Of a stretch of DNA of 64,000 bases, positions 26,761 to 37,400 are shown piece after piece. Source of the stretch: an uncultured Prevotella sp. (GTDB lineage: Bacteria; Bacteroidota; Bacteroidia; Bacteroidales; Bacteroidaceae); assembly GCA_947170265.1 (NCBI GenBank), contig CAMVSV010000005.1:1-64000 (forward strand), written 5' to 3'. Numbering within the stretch: position 1 is the stretch's first letter; the number at the start of each line of letters is the position of its first letter. The position numbers and the translations under genes are program-made. Under the pieces are notes generated by a model. It had not been told where the DNA came from. It did not search any database and worked only from the letters and a program-made list of their open reading frames with translations.

Positions 26761-27759
26761 ATGAACGCAAGAAAGGTCTACAATACTATAGTAAAGATTG
26801 TGCTCCCACTCATTCTCGGAGGTGCAATACTCTATTGGATGTATCGCGACTTTGACTTCGGGAACATCAGCTATGTGGTTCTCCATGAGATGAACTGGAC
26901 GTGGATGTTGCTGTCGTTTCCCTTTGGTGTGCTGGCTCAGATGTTCCGCGGCTGGCGATGGAAACAGGTATTAGCTCCCATTGGCGAGTGCCCCCGCACA
27001 TCAACGAGCATCTATGCCATATTCATGTCGTATGCAGTGAGCTTGGTGGTGCCCCGCATAGGTGAGTTTGCCCGCTGTGGCGTGCTGAAGCGCTACGATG
27101 GAGTGTCGTTTCCCAAGGCTCTGGGCACGGTGGTAACCGAACGCGCCGTCGACACGTTGCTCATGGGCATAATCACAGCCATCGCCTTTGTGTTGCACAT
27201 ACGCGTTTTCAATACTTTCTTCAACCAGACCGGCACCCGTTTCAACGACATACTCAGAGGTTTCACCTCAGCAGGATGGGCTGTAACTGCCATCTGTGCC
27301 GCTTCGGTGATTGTGCTCGCATGGTTAGTTGGTCGCAGACTATCTATATATAATAAGGTGAAAGACACCTTCCATGGTATATGGCAGGGAGTGACCTCAC
27401 TCAGAAAGGTAGACAACATACCGTTGTTCATCATCTATTCAGTGGCCATCTGGGTGTGTTATTTCCTTCATTACTATCTCACTTTCTTCTGCTTCGACTT
27501 TACCTCACACCTTGGCTTCACCTGTGCACTCGTATCGTTTGTGGTGGGAAGCATAGCAGTGATAGTGCCCACGCCCAACGGTGCCGGTCCGTGGCATTTC
27601 GCCGTGAAGACCATGCTCGTGCTCTATGGTGTGGCAGACACGCAAGCCCTGTATTTCGTGCTCATCGTACATTCCGTGCAGACCCTGCTCGTGGTATTGC
27701 TGGGAGTATGGGGAGCCTTGGGGCTCAGGAAGCCGAAAGCCCGGATAAGCGTGGAGTGA
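26761..27759 (+). CDS. lysylphosphatidylglycerol-synthase-TM / YbhN-like flippase family membrane protein
   Basis: 332 residues with about eight hydrophobic segments and the family's PRIGEFARCGVLKRY stretch (about 99-113) and VPTPNGAGPWHF (about 271-282). Members are UPF0104/AglD-like integral membrane proteins, often tied to lipid or glycolipid transfer; the synthase catalytic domain is absent. A promoter box sits almost on the start codon, predicting a leaderless mRNA. pepD follows 75 bases downstream. Substrate unknown. Confidence 0.82.
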   Translation: MNARKVYNTIVKIVLPLILGGAILYWMYRDFDFGNISYVVLHEMNWTWMLLSFPFGVLAQMFRGWRWKQVLAPIGECPRTSTSIYAIFMSYAVSLVVPRIGEFARCGVLKRYDGVSFPKALGTVVTERAVDTLLMGIITAIAFVLHIRVFNTFFNQTGTRFNDILRGFTSAGWAVTAICAASVIVLAWLVGRRLSIYNKVKDTFHGIWQGVTSLRKVDNIPLFIIYSVAIWVCYFLHYYLTFFCFDFTSHLGFTCALVSFVVGSIAVIVPTPNGAGPWHFAVKTMLVLYGVADTQALYFVLIVHSVQTLLVVLLGVWGALGLRKPKARISVE

Positions 27760-27834
27760 GAACTCTCAAAGAGTCACATCCTATCAGAAAACACTCTTGA
27801 TGCAAGTATTAACATAATAAGAATCTAAACAACT

Positions 27835-29286
27835 ATGATTACAAACCTATCCCCACAATGCATTTGGAAAAACTTCCATGCGCTCACACAAGTGCCACGA
27901 CCAAGCGGACACTTAGAGAAGATACAACAGTTTCTGCTCTCCTTTGCCAAAGAAGCAGGAGTAGAGGCATTCAAAGACCCAGCAGGAAACATAGTCATGC
28001 GCAAACCTGCAACCCCGGGCATGGAAAACCGCAAAGGCATAATCATGCAGGCACACATGGACATGGTGCCACAGAAAACTCCCGAGTCTACCCACAACTT
28101 CGAGACCGACCCCATAGAGACATGGATTGACGGCGAATGGGTGAAAGCCAAGGGAACGACACTCGGTGCCGACAACGGCATGGGTGTGGCTGCCATCATG
28201 GCTGTGATGGAAGACAACGACCTAAGGCACGGGCCCATTGAGGCGCTCATTACCGCCGACGAGGAAACTGGCATGTATGGTGCCAACGACCTGCCGGAGG
28301 GAGAGCTCCACGGCGACATCCTGCTCAACCTCGACTCAGAGACATGGGGAAAGTTCGTCATTGGCTCAGCCGGCGGCATCGACGTTACTGCATCGCTGGA
28401 ATATAAGGAGGTGGAAACCGACAGCGACGACGTGGCTGTGAAAATAACTATAAAAGGTCTGCGTGGCGGACACTCCGGACTGGAAATCCACGAAGGACGC
28501 GCCAACGCCAACAAGCTGATGGCCCGCGTAATGCTCAACGCCGTTGACGAGTTTGACGGTCGGCTGTGCACATGGCATGGCGGCAACATGCGCAACGCCA
28601 TACCCTTCAAGGCTGAAACCGTAATCACCCTGCCCAAGGACAACGTTGAGGCATTCAAGGAAACAGCAGCCGACTGGCTTGAAGACTTCCGTGACCAGTA
28701 CAAGCTCATAGAAACGGGAATAGAACTTACGGTGGAAGAGGTGGAGAAACCTGCCACACAGACACCCATAGAGATACAAGACAACCTCGTTTGTGCCATT
28801 CATGCCTGCCACGACGGTGTGATACGCATGATTCCATCCTATCCCGACGTGGTGGAGACATCATCAAACCTCGCCATCATCAACATTGCTGACGGAAAGG
28901 CAGAGATACAGATCCTTGCACGCTCCAGCCGTGAAGACATGAAAGACTATGTAGTAGACACTCTCACTTGCTGCTTCCTCATGGCAGGAATGAAGGTTGA
29001 GACCGATGGCAGCTACGGTGGATGGGACCCGAACCCAGACAGTCCCATACTGCACCACCTCATGCGCATATATAAAGAGCAGACTGGCGAAGACGCCATC
29101 ATTCAGGTTGACCACGCCGGACTGGAGTGCTCGGTAATCCTCGGCAAGTATCCACACCTCGACGTGGTGTCCATGGGCCCAACCATGCGCTCACCCCACA
29201 CCACCACCGAGCGTTGCCTCATACCAACCATCGATCCTTTCTGGAACCTCCTGCGCCAAGCCATAGAAGAAGCACCGGAGAAATAG
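27835..29286 (+). CDS. pepD: aminoacyl-histidine dipeptidase PepD (M20 family)
   Basis: 483 residues, the PepD/PepV-like length. Two-metal M20 peptidase signatures: the AHMDMVPQK zinc motif near 78-86, GTTLGADNGMG near 108-118, the TADEETGMYGA catalytic glutamate near 140-150, and NLDSE near 163. A dimerisation lid (about 185-370) carries GGHSGLEI. It hydrolyses Xaa-His and related dipeptides such as carnosine, in the cytoplasm. A long minus-strand open frame overlaps it but has no family features. Confidence 0.93.
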   Translation: MITNLSPQCIWKNFHALTQVPRPSGHLEKIQQFLLSFAKEAGVEAFKDPAGNIVMRKPATPGMENRKGIIMQAHMDMVPQKTPESTHNFETDPIETWIDGEWVKAKGTTLGADNGMGVAAIMAVMEDNDLRHGPIEALITADEETGMYGANDLPEGELHGDILLNLDSETWGKFVIGSAGGIDVTASLEYKEVETDSDDVAVKITIKGLRGGHSGLEIHEGRANANKLMARVMLNAVDEFDGRLCTWHGGNMRNAIPFKAETVITLPKDNVEAFKETAADWLEDFRDQYKLIETGIELTVEEVEKPATQTPIEIQDNLVCAIHACHDGVIRMIPSYPDVVETSSNLAIINIADGKAEIQILARSSREDMKDYVVDTLTCCFLMAGMKVETDGSYGGWDPNPDSPILHHLMRIYKEQTGEDAIIQVDHAGLECSVILGKYPHLDVVSMGPTMRSPHTTTERCLIPTIDPFWNLLRQAIEEAPEK

Positions 29287-29340
29287 CATTGGAAAACCTC
29301 CCGGAGCCACACAATTGTCTCTCCGGAGATATACAGCATA

Positions 29341-29383
29341 AAAAAACAGTCGTTTCCTCATCAGTGGAAACGGCTGTTTTTTT
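29341..29383 (+). terminator. intrinsic terminator after pepD
   Basis: ACAGTCGTTTCC (29346-29357) pairs, with one G-T pair, with GGAAACGGCTGT (29366-29377), then T7. The right arm is closely related to the terminator stem after the GH3 gene. Confidence 0.85.
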
Positions 29384-29460
29384 CTATAATAACGCTTCAC
29401 TTTTACCTCACTTTTCAATTTTTCTTGTGTTTTTGCATACCTCCATTAAACCAATTCGCA

Positions 29461-29468
29461 TATCTTTG
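29461..29468 (+). promoter_or_regulatory. -7 box TATCTTTG for the GH3 gene
   Basis: Perfect TAnnTTTG match followed by CAGCATCG. The predicted leader is about 130 bases, long for this window, and A/C-rich without a strong hairpin. Confidence 0.6.
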
Positions 29469-29605
29469 CAGCATCGTTTCATTTCGTGCAGCTGTTACTC
29501 ACACCGACTAAATAAGACCCCTGCCGAACGATTAACCATGGCATGAATAACCTACCATTACGAATAACTAACTCTATCAAAAAAACAACAAACTGATTTG
29601 AAAGC

Positions 29606-32600
29606 ATGAAACACTCAAGCCTATTAAGAATTTGCAGCATGGTAGTGCTTCTCCTACTCACCGTGGCAGGAAAAGCCGATGCCAAGCCTGCCGATGTGAC
29701 CAACCTTTCGGCGGTCACTGAGAAGTATATAGCCGTGCTGAGCTGGACACCTTCGCCCGATGCCGACTATTACTGGATTATGAGAGACGGCGTGAAGGAA
29801 GACATTCAACCCATTGGCACCGCCAGCTCGCAGACAATAAGCAATCTCTCCCCAGGCACCAGCTACACCTTCACGGTGATTGCGTGGAAAAACGGAGAGA
29901 GGTCTGACGGAGTAAGCATCACCTGTCGCACTAAAGACAACAAGCAAGAAGAATTTGACAAAGGAGAGAACATAGCAAAGGGCAAGACCTGCTATGCGTC
30001 GTCGCAATCACAGCCTGCTTCCTATGCTGTCGACGGCGACCCGAAGACACGCTGGGAGTCGGAATTCAGCGACCCACAGTGGTTCTATGTTGACCTTGGT
30101 TCAAAGAAAACAGTAAAGAGCATAACTATATTGTGGGAGGCAGCCTATGCCCGTGAATACAGGATAGACGTTTCCAATGATGCCAAGAACTGGAAGACAA
30201 TGTATAGCACCACCACCGGCGACGGTGACACCGACGAGATCTATGTAGACACCATCGTAAGGTATGTGCGTTTCTACGGCACAAAGCGTGCCACAAACTA
30301 CGGATACTCGTTCTTTGAGTTCCAGATCTACAGCAAGGCACCCGCATCGGTACTCACAACCATTCTCGTAAGCCCGGCATCGGTAGACATGGAGCTTGGC
30401 GACAAGCAGCAGTTCACCTGCACCGGCTACGACCAGTATGGCAAGAAGATGTCAGTAACACCCACATGGAATGCTACAGGCGGTGGAACCATCAACAGCA
30501 AAGGAGTGTTCACGGCTGAGACCATCGGCGGTCCGTTCATGATAGAAGCCACCGATGTAACCGGTACAAAGGGACGCGCAGAAGTAACCATCAAGCCCGC
30601 CATAGAGTTCACCACCACCCTTCCGAAGGCAAACACCATGATTACCGACACACGCCGACCCACATTCCTGTGGAACGGATGCGATGGTGCCGCCAAATAT
30701 GAGCTGTATGTAAACATCACCCGCGACGACTATGACTGGACAGCCTCGGGCAATCTGCTCGACAGATATACCAAGGTGGGCGAGACCACAGAGACACAGT
30801 TCACGCTTAACAAAGACCTGGACGACCGATGGACATACAAATGGTATGTGGTTGCAACCGATGATGACGGCACACAGCACTACTCCGACACAAAGGTGTT
30901 CAGCCTCTACATGCCCACCGTCGAAACTGTTGACGACGGCGTGGAGATTATCAATGGCTGCCGCGACCTCAACAAGAATGGAAAGATTGACGACTACGAG
31001 AATTGGCGACTCCCCATTGAGAAACGCGTAAACGACCTGATGTCGAAGATGACCATTGAGGAGAAAGCCTATCAGATGTTCTACAACGCACAGCAGTTCC
31101 CTATTTCAGGATGGGCTTTCGGACCTATCAACGAGTCGGAGTCGCTCACCCTGCAAAGCAATGCTGCAAGGACACGACTGGGAATACCCTATGTTGCCTC
31201 CGGCGACTGCATACACGGATATAAGACAACCTACCCCGTACAAAGCACCATGGCTGCAGCACGCGACCTTGACATGGTTTACCGCTGTGTGTCAATACAA
31301 CGCATGGAACAGGTAGGAGTGGGCTTCCGCGGAACCCTTGCTCCTCTTGCCGAGGTGGGCACCAAGGTGCTCTACGACCGCATACAGGAAGGCTGCGGCG
31401 AGGATGCCGACTTTGCAGCTGCCATGACACGCGCCATGGTCTGCGCCCTGCAAGGCGGTCCGGAACTCAACCCGAAGTCGGTGATGGTGCACACCAAGCA
31501 CTGGCCTGGCGAAGGAGCCGGCGGTGAGGGTGGCATCGTATACGACGGAGTGACCATCAACTACCACATGAAACCGTGGTATGCCAACAAAGAAGCCAAC
31601 GCCGGTGGTGTGATGCCGGGATATGCAGGCAGCAGCTTCCTTGACCCGGGAGGCTCGGGTGCCGGTGACAGCCCAGCCATACTGCGCTACCTTCGTGAGG
31701 TGGTTGGCTACGACGGCATCATCTGCACCGACTGGCTGCCATCAGGAACATGGATCAACGCTGCCAACGCCGGTTCCGACGTGATGGGCGGTGCCGACCC
31801 CGGAGCAGAAGGCTTCAACATGAACACATTCATCAACAGCGTTGGTGAGGAAAGAATCAACGATGCCGTGAGACGCATCCTCCGGACGAAGTTCCAACTG
31901 GGCATCTTTGAAGACCCCTATGGTGACCCCATTGGAAACCAGAAATACTTCCACACAGCTGAAAGCCACAAGACAGTGGTGGAAGCCACACGACGCTCAA
32001 TCATATTGCTGAAAAACGACAATGTGCTGCCCATACCCGCTAAGCTCAAGGCTGGCGACGAACTGCTCGTGGCTGGTCCGCGCGCCAACGACCAGAACTG
32101 CTACTCCATCTGGACTTCATACTTCCACCACGACAACGGTGCCAAGACGTTCCTTGAAGGTATTCAGGACAGGGCACAACTTGAGGGCATCAACGTGGTG
32201 ACATCACCGTCAGCAAAGACAAAGCTCGCCGTGATATGCGTGGGAGAGACAGGATTTACCCATCGCACAGGATGGAGAGAAGACAAACCATATATTGACG
32301 ACCAGAAATATGAGCTTGGAGGACAAGACATAGACAAGAGTCTGGTGAAGGACATTCTGGCACAACACATTCCCACCGTTCTTGTATATGTGTCTCCACG
32401 TCCCTATGTATTGGGATGGACCAACGACGAATGTCAAGCCATTGTCATGGCGGGACGTAGCGGCGACGGTGCCGGCGAAGGCCTTGCAGCAATACTCTTC
32501 GGCGACTACAGCCCTGAAGGCAAACTGCCATGGCAGCTTCCCCGTTCCATGGATCAGATAGGCGGACTAGAGCCCAACGAAGCCATAGAGCAATGGGATC

Positions 32601-34132
32601 TGCCCTACGACCTTGGAGCTACCAACGAAGAACGAAAAATAATCAGAGGGCTCATCTCCTCCGGACTTCCCGTGCCTCCCGTTTATGGCGACCCGCTCTA
32701 TCAGTTTGGTGCCGGCATGACAAGCTTCGGCCTAAAAGACAACACTGCTCCTACTGCCTTCCAGCTTACCTCACCGACAAACAACACCAGCATCTCGACA
32801 CTGCCCACACTGAAATGGCAAAGCAGTTCAGATGGGGAAACAAACATCAAACACTATGAGGTATGGATTGACAACGAAATGATGGCCACCACCAAGGACA
32901 CCAGCCTGAAACTCCAGAAGATAAACGGCAACGGAACCCACGAGTGGTATGTAGTGGCTGTGAACTGGGCAGGAAAACGCACACGTTCATCCAACACACT
33001 GAAGTTCACCATCACCGACAACCAGAAGCCTTCAGCCTTCAACCTGCTCACACCGACCAACGGCAGCGAGATTACCGGCGACGTGATGCTCGTATGGGAG
33101 TCGTCGGCAGATCAGGGAACAGGCATCTCCGCCTACGACATCTACCTCAACTCCGAGCTGCTGGCATCGGTAGAGCCTACCACCAACGCTGCTGACGACA
33201 ACATAGCCCTCAACGCCACGGTTGACGCGTCAAGCAGCAACGGAGCTCTCACACCCGGACTCATAGCCGACGGCAACAGCGAGACACGTTGGCAGGCTGC
33301 CACCACAGGAGAGGAATGGATAATGCTTGACCTCAACGATATTTTCATAGTAAACAAGATGAGCCTCAGCTGGGAGGCTGCCTACGCAAAGGAGTACACC
33401 ATTGAAGGCTCACTGGACGGCAAGAACTGGACTACGCTCTTCCGTGAAACCAACTCCGACGGCAAGCAAGACGACATAAGCAACCTCAAGTCGGCATGCC
33501 GCTATGTAAAGATAAACTGCCTGAAAGCTGCCATAGGCTACGGCGCTTCACTGTGGGAAGTAATCATCAACGGCGAACGCACCATGAACTACGACGCAGG
33601 CTCACTGCCTCAGGGCGACTACACATGGACGGTAACAGCAAGAGACCATGCCGGCAACAAGACCAATGCCAACAAGCCGTTGATATTCAAGGTGGCAAAT
33701 TCACCCATACCGTATATCTTCACTGCGGAAGTGTCTGAGATAACCACCAAGAGCGCCAAGGTTACGCTTAAAGCCATCGACGACAAGAGCGGAGACATCA
33801 CATTCACCATAAACGCCGACGGTAACCAGCTCGCAACAGCAAAGGGAGCCACAGACAGCTTTGTAAGCGTTGAGCTCAAGAACCTCAAGCCGGCAACGGT
33901 CTACAACCTTGAGATAACGGCGAAAGATGCCGACGGCAACACATCGCCGATAAAGGTTGTGAGCTTTGCTACCCTCTCCGACCCCACCGCCATTGAAAAC
34001 ATAAGCAACAGCGAGGCAATGCCAAAGCAACCCGCCTATGTTTATACACTGAGCGGAATGAGGATGCCCTACAGCACCAATCTGCCCAAAGGCATCTACA
34101 TCATAAACGGAAAGAAAGTGGTGATAAGATAA
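29606..34132 (+). CDS. very large secreted glycoside hydrolase family 3 enzyme with FN3 and F5/8C modules
   Basis: 1508 residues. Order: signal peptide (about 1-26), FN3 (27-110), F5/8-type-C/discoidin (125-245), Big-like (250-335), FN3-like (340-430), an EF-hand-like loop DLNKNGKIDDYE (454-465), GH3 N-domain (480-775) with nucleophile D709 in ICTDW, GH3 C-domain (800-1030, AGRSGDGAGEGLA), two FN3-like modules (1050-1190), a second F5/8C module (1195-1335), FN3 (1370-1465), and the tail LPKGIYIINGKKVVIR. Likely a surface beta-glycosidase, glucosidase-like by fold; substrate not set. Nearly three times the length of a plain GH3. Single gene between two terminators. Confidence 0.88.
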   Translation: MKHSSLLRICSMVVLLLLTVAGKADAKPADVTNLSAVTEKYIAVLSWTPSPDADYYWIMRDGVKEDIQPIGTASSQTISNLSPGTSYTFTVIAWKNGERSDGVSITCRTKDNKQEEFDKGENIAKGKTCYASSQSQPASYAVDGDPKTRWESEFSDPQWFYVDLGSKKTVKSITILWEAAYAREYRIDVSNDAKNWKTMYSTTTGDGDTDEIYVDTIVRYVRFYGTKRATNYGYSFFEFQIYSKAPASVLTTILVSPASVDMELGDKQQFTCTGYDQYGKKMSVTPTWNATGGGTINSKGVFTAETIGGPFMIEATDVTGTKGRAEVTIKPAIEFTTTLPKANTMITDTRRPTFLWNGCDGAAKYELYVNITRDDYDWTASGNLLDRYTKVGETTETQFTLNKDLDDRWTYKWYVVATDDDGTQHYSDTKVFSLYMPTVETVDDGVEIINGCRDLNKNGKIDDYENWRLPIEKRVNDLMSKMTIEEKAYQMFYNAQQFPISGWAFGPINESESLTLQSNAARTRLGIPYVASGDCIHGYKTTYPVQSTMAAARDLDMVYRCVSIQRMEQVGVGFRGTLAPLAEVGTKVLYDRIQEGCGEDADFAAAMTRAMVCALQGGPELNPKSVMVHTKHWPGEGAGGEGGIVYDGVTINYHMKPWYANKEANAGGVMPGYAGSSFLDPGGSGAGDSPAILRYLREVVGYDGIICTDWLPSGTWINAANAGSDVMGGADPGAEGFNMNTFINSVGEERINDAVRRILRTKFQLGIFEDPYGDPIGNQKYFHTAESHKTVVEATRRSIILLKNDNVLPIPAKLKAGDELLVAGPRANDQNCYSIWTSYFHHDNGAKTFLEGIQDRAQLEGINVVTSPSAKTKLAVICVGETGFTHRTGWREDKPYIDDQKYELGGQDIDKSLVKDILAQHIPTVLVYVSPRPYVLGWTNDECQAIVMAGRSGDGAGEGLAAILFGDYSPEGKLPWQLPRSMDQIGGLEPNEAIEQWDLPYDLGATNEERKIIRGLISSGLPVPPVYGDPLYQFGAGMTSFGLKDNTAPTAFQLTSPTNNTSISTLPTLKWQSSSDGETNIKHYEVWIDNEMMATTKDTSLKLQKINGNGTHEWYVVAVNWAGKRTRSSNTLKFTITDNQKPSAFNLLTPTNGSEITGDVMLVWESSADQGTGISAYDIYLNSELLASVEPTTNAADDNIALNATVDASSSNGALTPGLIADGNSETRWQAATTGEEWIMLDLNDIFIVNKMSLSWEAAYAKEYTIEGSLDGKNWTTLFRETNSDGKQDDISNLKSACRYVKINCLKAAIGYGASLWEVIINGERTMNYDAGSLPQGDYTWTVTARDHAGNKTNANKPLIFKVANSPIPYIFTAEVSEITTKSAKVTLKAIDDKSGDITFTINADGNQLATAKGATDSFVSVELKNLKPATVYNLEITAKDADGNTSPIKVVSFATLSDPTAIENISNSEAMPKQPAYVYTLSGMRMPYSTNLPKGIYIINGKKVVIR

Positions 34133-34156
34133 TCATAACACATAAACAACAATACG

Positions 34157-34192
34157 AACAGCCGTTTCCCGCATGAGTGGGAGACGGCTGTT
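34157..34192 (+). terminator. intrinsic terminator after the GH3 gene
   Basis: AACAGCCGTTTCCC (34157-34170) pairs with GGGAGACGGCTGTT (34179-34192, one G-T pair), then TGTTTATG. The rest of the gap to 34396 is A/T-rich and shows no gene. Confidence 0.8.
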
Positions 34193-34396
34193 TGTTTATG
34201 CTCTTTCAATATGGAAATACCTTGTCATGAAAAGCATTCCATAGGAAATCAAGAATGAGAACTACCAAGTGAAATCTATATTTTCGTTATACAAAACGAA
34301 TGCAAATATTAGCTAAACTCCTGTAAATCAATGGGGGGAGGGGTATTATTCAATTATACAGCATCCACTTTCCTTGACTTTATCGGCTATTCGCCA

Positions 34397-34404
34397 TAAC
34401 TTTG
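34397..34404 (+). promoter_or_regulatory. -7 box TAACTTTG for the BspA-like gene
   Basis: Perfect TAnnTTTG match, 71 bases before the ATG at 34476. Confidence 0.6.
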
Positions 34405-34475
34405 TAGCCAGACTGGATAAGAATGCATTTACGAATTTACTAAAGAACTAAATAAACCAATATATGCATATAAGG

Positions 34476-37400
34476 ATGAATAAATTTAAACAACTATCAA
34501 CATGGATGCTTTTGCTATTGCCACTGAACATATTAGCGGTTGGCGTAAAAGACACATTGACTGTGGATGGCATCACATATGAAGTGACGGTTTACAACCA
34601 AACCACGGGCGAGAAATTCGCTAAAGTCAAAAACGTTTCAAAGGGTGGAGCGGTAACAATTCCAGAAACCGTACAATTCACCATTGACAACACATGTATA
34701 GTCAACGAATTTGGGGGAATATATAATGGAGGTAACAAGGACGTTACATCCTTGACTCTCCCCAATACGATTACGAAGATCACCGGCGATCAATCGTTCG
34801 GCGGCTTTGATGGTCTGACAGAATTGAAGTTGCCGACCGGCATTGAGAGCATTGCAGACGGTTGTTTTGCCGGAATGGAAAAACTGGAGGCTTTTGGTTG
34901 GAACGACGAAACTGGTACTAATAACAACTATTTCACTATAGAAGATGGCATATTATACAACAAGAGCCAAACAGATCTGATCAAAGTGCCGCAAGCATAT
35001 CCTCTATCCGGAGAGATGGAGTTTACTCTTAAGGAATCCGTCACCACCATTCGCAAAAAGAGCCTCACTGGATGGGGAAACGTGGTAACATTACATTTAG
35101 GAGCAAATGTCACAACAATTGCAGAAGGTGGCATTGGTTCTGACAAAAGTCTTATTAATATAAGAGTAGATGATGGCAACCCTAACTTCAGTTCCCAAGA
35201 GGGCATCCTATGTAACAAGGAAGGAACATCTATACTCATATTCCCAATGGGACGAACAGGCTATACTGAAAGCAATCCGTTAAGAATACCAAACGGTATC
35301 ACCACCATCGAACCGAAAACGTTTAGCGGTGCCACAATTAAAGCCATAGACTTGAATGAGGTAACAACTATTAAGGAAAGTGCTTTCGAGGGCTGCAATC
35401 AGCTGTCCAGCGTTTCCATAACTCAGAATACAACATATATAGGAAAAGGGGCTTTTGGTAGCGTATCATCATTGCAGACCATTAAGGTAAATGGCGACGT
35501 GAATGGAGAAACTGAATATTTTAAGAGTATCAACGGTGTATTGTACAACAAAGATGTGACACATCTCATGGCATTCCCATGCAATAATACAACTGCATTA
35601 GATGCAGAGAACTGCTTTAACATTCCTGAAACCGTAGAGGTCATCGATTCTAATGCCTGTTGGAGTGCAAGAAATATGGAAAGGGTCATCATTCCGGCAG
35701 CAACAACAACCATTGAGCCATTCGCTTTCAGAGCCTGCTCAATATTAGGCACCGTAACCTTTACCCCCGTCTCCATCCTCACAACGATAGGTACCCGAGC
35801 CTTTTGGGAGAGTGGAATCGAGCAAGTCGAAATTCCGGCATCCGTGAAAACCATCGGCTATGGAGCCTTTGCGATTGCAAAGAGCCTTACGAAGGTAACC
35901 GTTGCTGACGGTTCCCAATTAGTAACCATAGATGGACAGGCATTCATTGATTGTACCTCTCTGACAGAATTTACTTTCAATGGTACATGCACTCTAAAGA
36001 CGATAGGCGAAAAAGCATTCAGCGGTACAAAGATAGCATCCTTTGCCTTCCCTCAAACCGTAACAGACATCGGAAAGAGTGCTTTCAAGGATTGCAAAGA
36101 ACTGGCAAGCATCTCCTTTGCCGAGAATCCTGCTATCCGGAACATTAAGGCAATGGCTTTTGCAGACTCCGGCTTGGAAAACGTCACTCTTCCGGAAGGC
36201 GTAAAAACGGTGGAGAAGGAAGCTTTCCGAAACTGCAACCAACTGGAGAGCATCTTCATACCAGAAAGTACAACATTAGTAGACCCCGAGGCATTCAAAT
36301 ATTGCCCCAATCTATCTGACATTAAAGTGGCCGAGAACAACAGCAAATATTCCAGCGTTCAGGGCTTCCTCTGTGACAAGAACAAGACCAAGCTCATTCT
36401 GTTCCCTCCAGGAAAGGCACGCGAGGACTTCACGCTCCTGCCTCCATCACTGACATCTATCGGCGACTTTGCTTTCTACGATTGTGGAGAAAAATTCACA
36501 AACATCTCCATCCCTGCCAAAGTCACTTCCATTGGCGGCCGTGCCTTCGGCATGGACAAGAATCTGAAGTCCATTGCTTTCCTGTGTGACGAACCCATCG
36601 ATCCCGAAAATATTAGACAAGACAACGGCTGGGCATCCTTTGATGACGGACAAACAGCTCCCAACACGATGAAGGACATCACCATCTATGTTAGAAAGGA
36701 TCTGTACGATACCTATAAGAACGTAGAGCCCTACAAGAGTTTCTATGCACAGTTCAAGGAAATCAAGACTTCCTTCACGGCGGCACACAGCGGTGACCTC
36801 ACGGCTAATGAAAACTGTGACGAATACTTCCCCATGTCGAACACTGCCGTAAACCTGCTGTCGACCAAAGCTGACGTAAAGACCTATGTTGTCCCCGAAA
36901 CGGTAAAGGACGCTGATAACAACGAATACACGGTGAGCCTCATCGGCGACTATGCATTTGAGAATGCCAACGCAAACATAGAGGAAGTCGTGGTCAAGGG
37001 AGATGTAGGCTACATCGGTGCCATGGCCTTCCTGACTAAGGTAAAGCGTGAAGGAACCAGCATCAAACCCAACGGCACGACCATTAAGCAAGTCATCTTC
37101 ACAAGCAATACGCCGGCAGAATGGCTGAGCAAGGATTACTTTGGACTCACCGACGACTTCAAGGAATTTAGCCCAGAGCAGAAAATCTATGTAAAGAAAA
37201 CCAAAGTGGATACCTATAAGGTGGCTTGGTCCAATTTCAGAAACCAGATAGACTATAAAATTCCGGGTATTGCCATCGGCAAGAAGTATGGCACTTTCTC
37301 CCGCGAATTCGATGTGGACTTGTCTGATGCCAACAGCCTGGGCAAACATGTCTATGCCTTTACCTCTGGTGAAATCAGGGAAGGAACTGGTGACTACGGA

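Noticed and set aside
26495..26764. 89-codon plus-strand frame before the flippase-like gene
   Set aside because: It lies mostly inside repeat copy B, has a repeat-derived amino acid make-up and would cover the promoter box of the next gene.
27825..28799. 324-codon minus-strand frame opposite pepD
   Set aside because: Ser/Met/Pro-rich antisense shadow of a strong M20 peptidase gene, no family features.
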